64,000 nt of DNA, taken from positions 3,192,993 through 3,256,992 of the forward strand of contig JAQNBH010000014.1 in assembly GCA_028752905.1 (NCBI GenBank). The letters run 5' to 3'. Numbering within the stretch: position 1 is the stretch's first letter; every line of letters begins with the position of its first letter. The translations under genes and the position numbers were made by a program. This stretch comes from Cladorhizidae sp. MBARI D1340-BT2 (lineage: Eukaryota; Porifera; Demospongiae; Poecilosclerida; Cladorhizidae). Shown here one piece after another: positions 33,554-46,193 of this stretch. The notes beneath the pieces are model-generated. The model was not told the origin of the DNA. It saw only the letters and a program-made list of their open reading frames with translations, and ran no database searches.

Positions 33554-36204
33554 TAATGCATTACGCATCAAACATATTTAGCGGAATAACATCTTTTTCC
33601 GACTAGAATAAACTTAACTATAATTATATTTATTTAATTATACATAACATTGCTCTATAATTGTGCATTATTATAATTATTACAGTTGCTATCTGAGATT
33701 TTGCTGAATAATTATTTGTCGCAACTATAATCTCAATATTGAGAATAATACAATTTATGTGGAGTTGGACACTAAGTTGAAATTTCATTATTCCCACCAA
33801 TCCTATAGCTACCATGTAAAATATTTATTACTAGTCTGAATAGACGGGCAAAAATATATTTGGTTGGTTGGCAGTATTCTAACATGTTGATATTATAGTT
33901 TTATTAGAAGCAAGGAACAAACTATTGTCATATTTTATCAGCACATAAAGAAGATCAATCATTTTAATGGACTTGTTGTTCACAAGATATGCCAGATTTT
34001 TCTGCTGCTGATGAATGATGTAACCATGGCAAGATTGTATATAGCATGAACTTGAAGTAATATTATTACTTTGTCAACTTATACTCAAACAAAAAATTAA
34101 TCCTACCTAGCTATATATTTTGTGGACACCACATTGCAGTAAACAAACTAGATAAATCAATTGATTTTTTCTAGCTATATTATAACCAGCCATATATATA
34201 TATATATATATCAAACCAGCATTACACTTCAACATTCTGTGTTTATATTTAAAGGCAGAAGCAATACTTCTTTTAACAAAGCAAACAAAGCATCAGAAAA
34301 AGGAGTTATGATGGATAACATATATGGCAAGGTTGGATCAAAGCGTTCTCGAAACCCACGCAATGTTGCAGCTATACAACACTGAGCAAGTACTGTAGTT
34401 ATGTCAATGATACTTCAGCAACCCTCCTGCTAGTTATTAGCAGGTGCAAATCATGGGTGGTGAACCAGAGACATCTTACATTCTTAATCAAATAGGTAAC
34501 TTGTAGTTACTTTTCTTTATTCTCCCATAGATTAAAGATATTTTATAGTTACATAATGAAATTGACACTAATCAGCACATCAAATCCGGAGTGCCTGCTC
34601 GAAATAGAACAATTGACATGTTATACAGTACACAGATTTAAGTCAACTGAAAACCTCCACCCCCTTCTCTTCCCTTTGAAACTGAATAGATCAGTCACTG
34701 GTAAACTTGTGAGCTATTTTTATTTACCTTTGTAGTAAGCTACCTTTCCTATATATAAGTAGCAATCTTCTCTGTTCGAGGTGATGACAGTATGTAAGCC
34801 AAGTTAATTATAGCCAGGTAATCTGTTTGTAACTTTTACATATGAATGAATGCTGATTGCATGTATATATATATATATAGGCAAGACAAAAATTAAATTA
34901 AAAGAAACAAAATATACAATAATTAATCAACTTGAAATTGTATTCTGTCAATTACAGCATCTAGTTGAAACATCGAGAGAAGAAAATTTAAAGTTGATGT
35001 TATTATATCAACTGCGGGTTCATTGAGAATGAAATGTATGTAACAAGAATACATGAATGTAGACCACTAATATATGAACTCCAAATGGGATACAGATTTT
35101 AAAAATTGGGATGGTATTTCTCTTCAGAATATTTGTAGGCAAGGCATAATCCTATGAATGACTGATCTATGCATTGCAAGGCATAATCCTATGAATGACT
35201 CACCTATGCATGCAAGGCATAATGCTGATCTATGCATTGCAAGGCATAATCCTATGAATGACTGATCTATGCATTCCAAGGCATAATCCTATGAATGACT
35301 GATCTATATGCATTGCAAGGCACAATAATCATGACCTTGTGGCCCTAGTCTTCAAATAATAGTTTAAAAACATCTGTCTTTCTGTATATCTGTCTGTCTC
35401 TCTGTCTCTGTCTATATGCGCATAAGTAAAGCCTGGCCAAATACCCGAACTGATGATTAGAACTAAATGATGATAAGGTGAGAAGGAAGGTCTGTAAAAG
35501 AAATAATAAATTAATAAATCTTCATGATTTTTTATTTATTTATTTATTTATCCTTTTACTTGAGATATGTCGAATGTATATTAGGGAGAGTTTTTAGTTT
35601 TTTTAATGAAAAGTTAAGACAATTTGAATTTTTTTTGGTTTCGATTTTTCAATTTCACAGAAAAATTATGAATTGAAAAAAAATTCAGCAAAATATTAAT
35701 AGATAATGTGTCTGATGGTGTGTGCTGACAGCTAAATCACTAGTTTCATCACTTAGTGGTGTTCCTTTTCATTTTTCTTACAGCCTGGTGCATCCTTTCT
35801 CCATTTGCAGATAGCACTGCCACAACAGCATGTGGGTATCTAAGCTAGTCAGGAATAATGAGATGCCAAGACTGGAGTGAGTTTCATATATACCAGTACC
35901 TAGTTATCCATATGTGATATAAACCACACCCTGGCATTTGCACAATGCATGTGAACCAGATGTGGCAAAAACAATCGTTATATTAATAATAATAAAGAAT
36001 AAATAAATAAATAAATAATAACACAATAAAAAGCATGCTGTAGCGATCTTGAAAGTGTCCACTCACAGCAACCTGGCAAGTCCATTCCACAATCTCCATT
36101 GAAACACCAACTTTCTCATGCTAAGCTGATGTACTGCCTGCTTACTAGCAATTCCTTCTCTCTTTTGGCCTGGTCCAAAATGGTGGCTTCCTCCCACAAA
36201 CTAC
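33554..36204 (+). other. Inter-gene region of unit 1
   Basis: Mostly AT-rich non-coding DNA. Two stretches look exon-like: 34255-34385 (after an AAAG acceptor, open to TGA, Ser/Lys-rich) and about 34969-35026 (open to TGA). They may be alternative 3' exons of the family gene or decayed exons; the first is shifted by an extra T in unit 3 and so is not under strong constraint. A minisatellite lies at 35140-35330. Confidence 0.4.
35140..35330. repeat. About 37-bp minisatellite, unit 1
   Basis: Imperfect copies of AAGGCATAATCCTATGAATG followed by ACTGATCTATGCATTGC. Equivalent arrays with different copy numbers lie at 44268-44410 and 57580-57765. Confidence 0.85.
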
Positions 36205-37330
36205 GATGTTCATTGACCCAATAATTGCACATTCAATTTTATCATACTTTTTACAGGAATAGATCTTGGTATTCTTACACTCTGGTGTCCAGTGTTCTGT
36301 TGGTCTCCCCTATGTAGTCTTACTTTCGCTGCATGGAATGCAGTACATTCTGCACAGTCGGGTCCTAAGAGTTTTATAATGACTCTGGTATTGGACTTCC
36401 AGCAGATCCTCACCATATCATCACTCTTCCCTGCTACATAACAAATTAATCGCATAAGATCCTTCATTCTGGACCCACCACTATCATTGTAGTTCTGTTC
36501 CTTTCTGCATTTAGATGTATATATATACTTGCAGATAAAAGGTTGATGAATTCTTGCATGTAACTATTCTCCTATAAAAATGATCTTCCTTGGGCCACTC
36601 TTTTGTGTCACTATCCTCCTGTCTCTATCAAATAAACTCTTCACCACTCCTCTTCTGTCATGGATAGGATGGTGTGATCAATTACCATGGCACCGATAGA
36701 TTTTCTGTAAACTATTACAGTTAGCCTTCTGTCTTCCTTTCAGTGCATGTGGCAACAGAAAGGCCAATCATTCATCCACTTCAAACTCTATGCTTTATGG
36801 AAGTTGTTGTGATGGTCCAAAAACTCATGTTCTCTCCCCTTCTTCAATATTCAGGATGTTTCGTCCACATATGACTTCAAGGTGCCAGTTGTGAGTGCCA
36901 ATTCACCAATGAATTCCATGTAAATATTGGCAAGCAGTTACTGGAGAGAACATTGCTACACCATTTTTCTGCTTGTATTATTTCCTTAGATTCAATTTCA
37001 ATAGTTTAGAAACCCTGTCAGCCATCCTCTCATGCAGTCTCTCATCTTTGGTCATCATTCATAAGGGACTTCTAAGGAAACATTGGTAAAAGAGAGGAAA
37101 GATCAAAACTGACAAGATACTCATCCTGTGTCAAACATTCACCAAGAACAAGCTCGATAAAATAAGCAGAAAACCGTAACATATGTACTTGTATTGCCAT
37201 CTAGAGGTGATATCAACTGTATGAACTTGGATAGGCAACACCGTGGTGTACCTAAACAAGACACAATTGGCATAAGGGGAACCTCAAATTTAAATATCGT
37301 AAGGAATCAGTTGGTCTACTTCCAGTGAGC
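36205..37330 (-). pseudogene. Penelope-like reverse transcriptase remnant, unit 1
   Basis: Reading leftwards, fragments in several frames match Penelope-like elements. ISPLDGNTS lies near 37175-37200 and YLVSFDLSSLL near 37090-37125. A degenerate VAM..SPV..ANIYMEF block lies near 36905-36975. YVAGKSDD..RICWKSN lies near 36385-36440 and corresponds to the conserved segment before the GIY-YIG endonuclease. Stops and frame changes are many. A GIY-YIG domain itself is not evident. Confidence 0.6.
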
Positions 37331-37734
37331 CAAATTGTATTGTATAAGGAGTTGTTATTTTTCCCACACTCTACAAACACTTCAGTGCAAGACTCACCTG
37401 TTTTCCTGTGTATTGTTCGGATCCTTCTTCATTATTTGGAATCTACCATTCCTGCCAGCTTTGAATTGTGGTTCTCTTTGTCTTCAGGAAAACTGTCTTT
37501 ACTTTGTCTACTGATAGGATCATGGTCTTTTCCATACTCCTCTGCTTCCAGGGTCTTCCCATGATTTGACTTGCATCACGTGATGGATAGCTAGAGCTAA
37601 CACGAGTCTTAGCATCTCACTATTCTTGATGAAGGCTTCAGCATCTACTTAAAATATTATGTAGCGAGTTGAAACCAGTTTGAACCACATCAAAAGTCCC
37701 TCTAGATCTTCAACCAAGGGCGGGCGGTCAAGTG

Positions 37735-38091
37735 TATGCACACACGCGCGTTTTTAAGAGGACGTCCAATCCCAGAAAAAGATTCGTTAGGGATTGTTGT
37801 TATTTACTATATTGATGATGCTTTTTCGTCGCCTACCGAGCTTTGAGAAGCTATGTCAATTATCTAAGTATCACGTTCTAGTTCCTGAAGACTCCTGCAG
37901 TGCACCCGATGGAAGTGCGCGCACATAATATGTGCGCATTTTTAAGAGCTAACCGCACCCCCTTACACACTCGCTAGTGGCGTCGCCATAATGTGCGCAT
38001 GCTCACTATAGACACTTCACGCGTCCATTCGTTCAGAAAAAGACTCGTTTGTTAGTTTCTGCTAGCGGATTGTTGCTGTTTACTATTGATA
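37735..38091 (+). promoter_or_regulatory. Duplicated promoter / first-exon block, copy 2 gene
   Basis: GC-richer than its surroundings and directly upstream of the signal-peptide exon. It contains a palindromic GCGCGCACATAATATGTGCGC near 37917-37937 and two CGCGTTTTTAAGAG-like boxes (37745 and 37934). The stretch 37770-37910 is a diverged copy of 38030-38190, including a degenerate first exon starting at about 37815. Promoter function is inferred from position only. Confidence 0.45.
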
Positions 38092-41000
38092 ATGCTTTTT
38101 ACATCGTATGCCCTGCTTTGGGCAGCGATGTCTTTGATCTACGCAAGTAGCAAGTTGTATTTCCAGTACATGACCCTGGACTCCTCTTCAGTACGCCACA
38201 GGCGGCTGACATTTAATAAAGGCGAGTATCATTTCAAGTATATACTTGATGAAGTACATGCATCTATACACCATTTTAAAGTTTTTATATTTTATTATTT
38301 TATTCATTTAGATACTGATTCCCAAGTGTTGGAGGTTTGGGCAGATAATCAAAATCGACTCCTTCAGGATGTTGATGTGAGATCATGGAGCAATATAATT
38401 GTGCCTGCATTTATATATAGCTGTATAGCTTCATTCCATGGCTATCTGAAGTTTTGATTGGCAAGTAGTTATGTTTTTTGTTCATTTATTTGATGCTATA
38501 GATTCATCCCAATGCTGAACCATCTGCCCTCGTCCGAGGAAACCTTCTCAATTCTACTCATTGTGACAACATACCAGACAGATACGAGGGAGAGCTGGAT
38601 CATCAAACAACTTCCAGTAGCTTTTCCCTGCCTGCTTCAACTATTTCTTTTAAATTTGCACTCACTGGTTCAGATACAGACTTTGATTTGAAGCTCTGCC
38701 TACCTCCAATTGCTACCACCATCAATGCAATAGCTGTGAACATTTCTAAATATCAGGTATTTTAATTCTTAAAAAATTTATTTAGCAATAAAAGTTAATT
38801 GTACGATTACTTTCAGCGGATCAGGATTCACATAAAATCATTTTAGAGCCACAAAAGTTGTAGAACTATGGATAAGCAATGCATAAAACCATCGAGTTTG
38901 CTGCTTTTAAAGGACAAGTGAATTACATTATACAAGTTTTATTTTAACCCAACTTCAGAGTGTATGGTATTTGATTTCCTCCAATGAGTTTGAAATAAAT
39001 ATATTTATGTATTATTTATTTATTGCTTGTTAGTTATTACTAAGGTTTTGAATTTTTATTACTTTTGTTACTTTTGTTATTATGTATTAAAAAAAAATTC
39101 GCAGTAATCCCTAAATGTGGAGTTTTAATAGTGTCAGAACATACTTGTACTTTATCATTAATCAGCAGAAAGAAAAGCCCAACAAAGGCCATGTGCTTGA
39201 CAGCCATGGGTGCATGCAAACCTGAGTTTATTGCAGATCTATTTAGCTCTATGCTCTGCACCATGGACTCAGTTATGGAAGATATTACTTTGGCACAACA
39301 CATTGTGATGAGGTTATACTGCAACATTGTATTTAAATTATATCTGGTCACTTTTGTATACACAATACTTCAATAATGTTGTCAAGCTAAATTTTATTCA
39401 TTGCTGAATCTACAATAGGTAATGAATTGCACTGCTCATGAGTGCCAAAACATTTACTATAATTTGATGCTCTCTAGTTCAAATATTTACACAAAGAAAA
39501 TAAATCTTGCAACTTAAAGAAACATGTTAAATTTACCATGACTGTGCATATCTAACGTTGTTGCCATCAGGTGGGTATAGTCAGCATGATGTGTGTGGTC
39601 GAATGTTTTTGTAGTGTTGTCAAAAAAAGTTGTAAAGGTGAACGATAATATACAGAAAATGTAGAAAATGTATAAAACATTGCAATACATAAATTTGAAC
39701 ACTGCATTAGCATTGAAGTTTTTGCTTAATGAAGTAGAGCCAGAAGTATCATTGGCTGTGTTCCTGTCTAATGACCACTGTACTGCTCCAATCTGTAGCA
39801 CTCAGTCTTCAAAATACCACGGAATGGAAGAATCAAGCATTGTTAAGAAAATGATTTACTTGCATGCCTCAATGTTGTGCTATAGTTTAGGCTATGGGCT
39901 TCACACAAACAACTAATAGCAAACGGTTCTTAACAAAAGATGCAGACCCAAACTAATATCTTTTAGAGTGTTTCTAATAGTATTATGTGGTTTGGTACAC
40001 AAATTGTGTACACTGCTATGGTTTGTTTGTGATACATCTTAAAGAATATCAGTGGCATGGCATTAACATTTCCCACGTGTGCCTCACTGTATTTTAGATT
40101 TCCTACTGCGCCATTGGTTGCATTGTCTTGCTGATCATTACCTTTCTTCTATTTGCAAATATGGCTTCTCTCAACAAAACACCCAATGAAATTGACTTTC
40201 TGAGGCAAGAGCATTGTAAGTTAATAAAGATTTCCTTACCAAAATTACATAAAGCATACTGAATCAGGATGCTTGGCAAATGTCTGCATGGAGCTCATTG
40301 GATTGTCAACAAACAACCCTCCTCCATTTTAAGAAAGGTTGTTGCACAATTTATTTGAAATAAGAGCAAACAACTTTTCCAGATCTCCCCTTTGTCCAGG
40401 ATCACGCCTCATTCTGCAGCTAGAGTATGAAGCATGGCCTAGCTCCATATGTTGTGAAATGTAGAAACCCAATTACCACAAAATCTAGATCTATGGTTGG
40501 CCAAGCACCCGAGATATGCTAGTGTCTTTGTCCTTGCGATCATCACTTTTATGCTAAATATTTGTCTTTCAAATATAGCAACACTACTTACTACTTTCAT
40601 GGAGTATATCCAATCTCATCGAGCTCAAGAAAGACAAGCCCAAATGGACATATTAAAAATGGAGTTGAAGTTGGAGAGGTTCAGTAAATACAGAGACATC
40701 ATAAAGAAGATAAGGACGAATACTCTTATTCAACTCTCTTCAGAAAACACAAAGTTAAAAGGTGTGATTATGTTGTTATTATGCAGGCATTATGTGACAA
40801 ACCAAATTATAGAAGGTATATTGTCATGAGGAAATGTTTATCATTTTATGAATCTGCTATCCAGCTAGGTAGGTAGTGCATGAACAACACATTGAATATT
40901 TGTTGTTCAGCCTAGTATTGGACTCCCAGAAGACTAACTTCCTTATATTGGTAGCGCTAGCCATTGATTCTGATCTCACAAAAATGTTGTTTTCTCTGCG

Positions 41001-41111
41001 ATAAATTATTCTATAATCCTCAAATCTAACTTTTAGGAAGAGTGTGCATATTTGTTTGTTTTACTGATTACCATTGCATTGCATAAATGCATTTGAATAT
41101 TATACATCAAA

Positions 41112-41145
<34 letters not shown>

Positions 41146-42681
41146 AAATCACAAATATATTCATGAATAAATACTTGAATATATTCCAGAAATCATTGAA
41201 GAGCAAGAAGAAATGAAAGTGATTATGATCGCAGAGTTTGAGGTGAATATTATTGCCATCCTCGTGCATGTCCTGTTCATTTATGCTGTTTGCTATTATA
41301 TAGTCGTATGCATTCACATGTCAGCACTTGTATTTACAAAATTGCTTTATTGGAATTCTTTATGTCATCTTTGAATTATTATTTTTAAATGCAGTCCAAG
41401 TTATCAGATATGCAGAAAGTGAAGCAAGAAGATGAGAACAAGGTTGACTTTATTGATATTGAAGTTGGGAAAGAAGAAGATTCGAACAATATGCAAAAGG
41501 TGAAGCAAGAGGATGAGAACAAGGTTGACTTTATTGATATTGAAGTTGGCAAAGAAGAAGAATCGAACAATATGCAAAAAGTGAAGCAAGAAGATGAGAA
41601 CAAGGTTGACTTTATTGATATTGAATTTGGCAAAGAAGAAGATTCGAACAATATGCAAAAAGTGAAGCAAGAAGATGAGAACAAGGTTGACTTTATTGAT
41701 ATTGAAGTTGGCAAAGAAGAAGATTCGAACAATATGCAAAAAGTGAAGCAAGAAGATGAGAACAAGGTTGACTTGATTGATATTGAAGTTGGCAAAGAAG
41801 AAGATTCGAACAATATGCTAAAAGTGAAGCAAGAGGATGAGAAGAAGGTTGACTTTATTGATATTGCAGTTGGAGAAGATGAGGATACGATGAATATTGC
41901 TCAAGTATGTTGTTATAAAACTTTTTTATATAATTTTTAATGATCTTTTAAAATGCAGTCACAAATATCAGACGTGCAAATAGTGAAGCAAGAGGATGAG
42001 AAGAAGGTTGACTGGATTGATATTGAAGTTGGAGAAGATGAGGATATGATGAATATTGCTCAAGTATGTTGTTATAAAACGTTTTTATATAATTTTAATG
42101 ATTTGTTTATACTTTCAAAATTCAGTCCGAGATATCAGATTTTTAAAAAGTGAAGCAAGAGGATGAGAACAAGGTCGACTTAATTGATATTGAAGTTGGA
42201 GATGATGAGGACACAAAGAATAACACTCAAGTATGTTGTTATAAAGAATAAATGTAATGATTTGTTTTTACTTCTTATTGTTTACTTTTAGAGCTTCTCT
42301 TCTGTTGATTCAATGGAGACCAAGACAAGGTAACTATGAGCGGTATGTATATTTTCTTTCTCTGTAATTTTGGTCTACACCATGTGGGTGGAATATTCAA
42401 CAGCCATTTCACCTGCCTTATTTCCTGCAAATGTTTCATTATAGAGGTAATGGGGTAGTTCATGCATGGTTACGATAGCACAGCTTTCTAATATATGGCT
42501 AGTAAGATAGATAATTTGTGGTATTGACCCTTTGGTCACAATTTGAAATAATCATCTCTCCTGCAGGGTTGTTGAGAACAAGACATCTCAAGTAGGCAGA
42601 AGCAGTGCTAGGAGCAGACTTTTACCACTCATCTCAAGAAGGAAGTACATTTATTTGCAGATCATTGATATATATTTTTAG
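38092..42681 (+). pseudogene. Membrane-protein family, copy 2 (two lesions)
   Basis: Exons by alignment to copy 3: 38092-38237, 38312-38376, 38502-38756, 40098-40215, 40579-40761, 41190-41242, 41395-41904 (six repeat units), 41959-42063, 42126-42230, 42292-42329, 42567-42681. The signal peptide MLFTSYALLWAAMSLIYASS is intact. Two changes break it. The second exon lacks an 8-bp duplication (ACATTTAG) that gives copies 3 and 4 an in-frame acceptor, so joining produces an immediate stop. The third repeat exon has TAA at 42144-42146 where other copies have CAA. A different splice choice could rescue the first lesion but not the second. Confidence 0.65.
41395..41904 (+). repeat. 81-bp coding repeats, copy 2 (6 units)
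   Basis: Same 27-residue unit as copy 1. The last unit begins MLKVKQEDEKK and ends with GEDEDTMNIAQ. Confidence 0.95.
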
Positions 42682-45289
42682 TAATGCATTATGCATAAAA
42701 CATATTTTAGTGGAATAACATCTTTTTCCGACTAGAATAAACTTGACTATAATTATATTTATTTAATTATACATAACATTGCTCTATAATTGTGCATTAT
42801 TATAATTATTACAGTTGCTATCTGAGATTTTGCTGAATAATTATTTGTCGCAACTATAATCTCAATATTGAGAATAATACAATTTATGTGGAGTTGGACA
42901 CTAAGTTGAAATTTCATTATTCCCACCAATCCTATAGCTACCACGTACAATATTTATTACTAGTCTGAACAGACGGGCAAAAAATATCTGGTTGGTTGGC
43001 AGTATTCTAACATGTTGACGTTATAGTTTTATTAGAAGCAAGGAACAAACTATTGTCATATTTTATCAGCACATAAAGAAGATCAATCATTTTAATGGAC
43101 TTGTTGTTCACAAGATATGCCAGATTTTTCTGCTGCTGATGAATGATGCAACCATGGCAAGATTGTATATAGCATGAACTTGAAGTAATATTATTACTTT
43201 GTCAACTTATACTCAAACAAAAAATTAATCCTACCTAGCTATATATTTTGTGGACACCACATTGCAGTAAACAAACTAGTGAAATCAATTGATTTTTTCT
43301 AGCTATATTATAACCAGCCATATATATATATATATATCAAACCAGCATTACACTTCAACATTCTGTGTTTATATTTAAAGGCAGAAGCAATACTTCTTTT
43401 AACAAAGCAAACAAAGCATCAGAAAAAGGAGTTATGATGGATAACATATATGGCAAGGTTGGATCAAAGCGTTCTCGAAACCCACGCAATGTTGCAGCTA
43501 TACAACACTGAGCAAGTACTGTAATTATGTCAATGATACTTCAGCAACCCTCCTGCTAGTTATTAGCAGGTGCAAATCCTGGGTGGTGAACCAGAGACAT
43601 CTTACATTCTTAATCAAATAGGTAACTTGTAGTTACTTTTCTTTATTCTCCCATAGATTAAAGATATTTTATAGTTACATAATGAAATTGACACTAATCA
43701 GCACATCAAATCCGGAGTGCCTGCTCGAAATAGAACAATTGACATGTTATACAGTACACAAATTTAAGTCAACTGAAAACCTCCACCCCCTTCTCTTCCC
43801 TTTGAAACTGAATAGATCAGTCACTGGTAAACTTGTGAGCTATTTTCATTTCCCTTTGTAGTAAGCTACCTTTCCTATATATAAGTAGCAATCTTCTCTC
43901 TTCGAGGTGATGACAGTATGTAAGCCAAGTTAATTATAGCCAGGTAATCTGTTTGTAACTTTTACATATGAATGAATGCTGATTGCATGTATATATATAT
44001 ATATATAGGCAAGACAAAAATTAAATTAAAAGAAACAAAATATACAATAACTAATCAACTTGAAATTGTATTCTGTCAATTACAGCATCTAGTTGAAACA
44101 TCGAGAGAAGACAATTTAAAGTTGATGTTATTATATCAACTGCGGGTTCATTGAGAATGAAATGTATGTAACAAGAATATATGAATGTAGACCACTAATA
44201 TATGAACTCCAAATGGGATACAGATTTTAAAAATTGGGATGGTATTTCTCTTCAGAATATTTGTAGGCGAGGCATAATCCTATGAATGACTCATCTATGC
44301 ATGCAAGGCATAATGTTGATCTATGCATTGCAAGGCATAATCCTATGAATGACTGATCTATGCATTCCAAGGCATAATCCTATGAATGACTGATCTATGC
44401 ATTGCAAGGCACAATAATCATGACCTTGTGGCCCTAGTCTTCAAATAATAGTTTAAAAACATCTGTCTTTCTGTATATCTGTCTGTCTCTCTGTCTCTGT
44501 CTATATGCGCATAAGTAAAGCCTGGCCAAATACCTGAACTGATGATTAGAACTAAATGATGATAAGGTTGAGGCAAGATCAAGGAAGGTTTGTAAAAGAA
44601 ATAATAAATTAATAAATCTTCATGATTTTTTATTTATTTATTTATTTATCCTTTTATACTTGAGATATGTCGAATGTATATTAGGGAGAGTTTTTAGTTG
44701 TTTTTTTAATGAAAAGTTAAGACAATTTGAATTTTTTTTAGTTTCGATTTTTCAATTTCACAGAAAAATTATGAATTGAAAAAAAAATCAGCAAAATATT
44801 AATAGATAATGTGTCTGATGGTGTGTGCTGACAGCTAAATCACTAGTTTCATCACTTAGTGGTGTTCCTTTTCATTTTTCTTACAGCCTGGTGCATCCTT
44901 TCTCCATTTGCAGATAGCACTACCACAACAGCATGTGGGTATCTAAGCTAGTCAGGAATAATGAGATGCCAAGACTGGAGTGAGTTTCATATATACCAGT
45001 ACCTAGTTATCCATATGTGATATAAACCACACCCTGGCATATGCACAATGCACGTGAACCAGATGTGGCAAAAACAATCGTTATATTAATAATAATAAAG
45101 AATAAATAAATAAATAAATAATAACACAATAAAAAGCATGCTGTAGCTATCTTGAAAGTGTCCACTCACAGCAACCTGGCAAGTCCATTCCACAATCTCC
45201 ATTGAAACACCAACTTTCTCATGCTAAGCTGATGTGCACTGCCTGCTTACTAGCAATTCCTTCTCTCTTTTGGCCTGGTCCAAAATAGT
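42682..45289. other. Inter-gene region of unit 2
   Basis: Counterpart of 33554-36204, with the same exon-like stretches and a shorter minisatellite at 44268-44410. No complete gene is seen. Confidence 0.4.
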
Positions 45290-45337
45290 GGCTTCCTCCC
45301 ACAAACTACGATGTTCATTGACCCAATAATTGCACAT

Positions 45338-45549
45338 TGTGGCGGCATGCACCACGTTCCTCGAACCATCAAGCTCTGCACACCACATTGGAATGCTTAT
45401 CAATGAACTGTAGTTTACATGTGGTTATAGAACTGCTGTGTTGTATACAAGTGTTACTTGCTAAGCTATATAAGAACTGTACTGTCCTGTTCATACGAGG
45501 TTCTGTGATTTTATGAAAATAGAGTTTTTGTCAAAAGCAATTCGCTTCA
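45338..45549 (+). repeat. 5' LTR of the CsRn1-like element
   Basis: 212 bp, starting TGTGGCGGCATGC and ending AATTCGCTTCA. A TATATAA box near 45468 precedes the probable transcription start. Confidence 0.9.
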
Positions 45550-45550
45550 T

Positions 45551-46191
45551 CTGCCAACCTTCTGGACCTCCCAACCTCAGGTGTGGTTTCAGAAGCAGAG
45601 GCCCAGTTCATGATCTGTAACATAACGTCGGACCAGACCAAATACGCCTACACCATAGCTGCTCTCGACCTGGACACAGCTGGCCGCCTCCTTGACTTAT
45701 TACGTGCTCCTCCAGCAGAAAATAAGTACGAAGATATAAAGACCTGCCTCTCGAAGACTTTTGGCCTCACCCGCAGAGTTCGGGCCAGTAGACTTCTCCA
45801 AATGAGCGACCTCGGAGACAGGATGCCCTCTGTCCTCATGGATGAGATGCTTTTTCTGCTAGACGGTCATCAACCCTGCATGCTCTTCGAGCAACTCTTC
45901 CTTAACCGAATGCCCGATGCCATCCGCCTTCAGCTAGCCGATGCTGATTTCACCGACCCCCGCAGAGTTGCGGAGCATGCTGATGAGCTGTGGCAGTCCA
46001 TGAGCCTCAATAGCTATTCCACTATCCAAAAAGTGGGTTTTCCCCGTCGAGCAAAGCAGGCAGGCCAAGGTAAAGTGGCAGACAACAATAATGTGGACTG
46101 GTGCTTCTATCACAACAAATTTGGTGACAAGGTAAGGAAATGCATAAAACCCTGTAAGTTTGCGGAAAACTCCCAGGCCGGCCGTCAATAG
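45551..46191 (+). pseudogene. CsRn1-like gag
   Basis: Capsid-like protein (EAEAQFMICNITSDQTKY, RLLQMSDLGD, then LFLNRMPDAIRLQL) with a CHCC-type finger CFYHNKFGDKVRKCIKPC near 46105-46155. Coding sequence begins almost at the LTR edge: gag-type codons LPTFW start at 45551, there is no ATG or leader, and one extra base shifts frame near 45590. The start and primer site are therefore missing. Confidence 0.8.
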
Positions 46192-46193
46192 CG

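Noticed and set aside
39105..39316. Possible Cys-rich exon between the ectodomain and membrane exons
   Set aside because: It does not match the phase of either neighbouring exon, and the counterparts in copies 3 and 4 have a stop (near 52447 and 61690) and a 2-base loss. The exon at 51719-51979 joins the membrane exon directly in phase 0.
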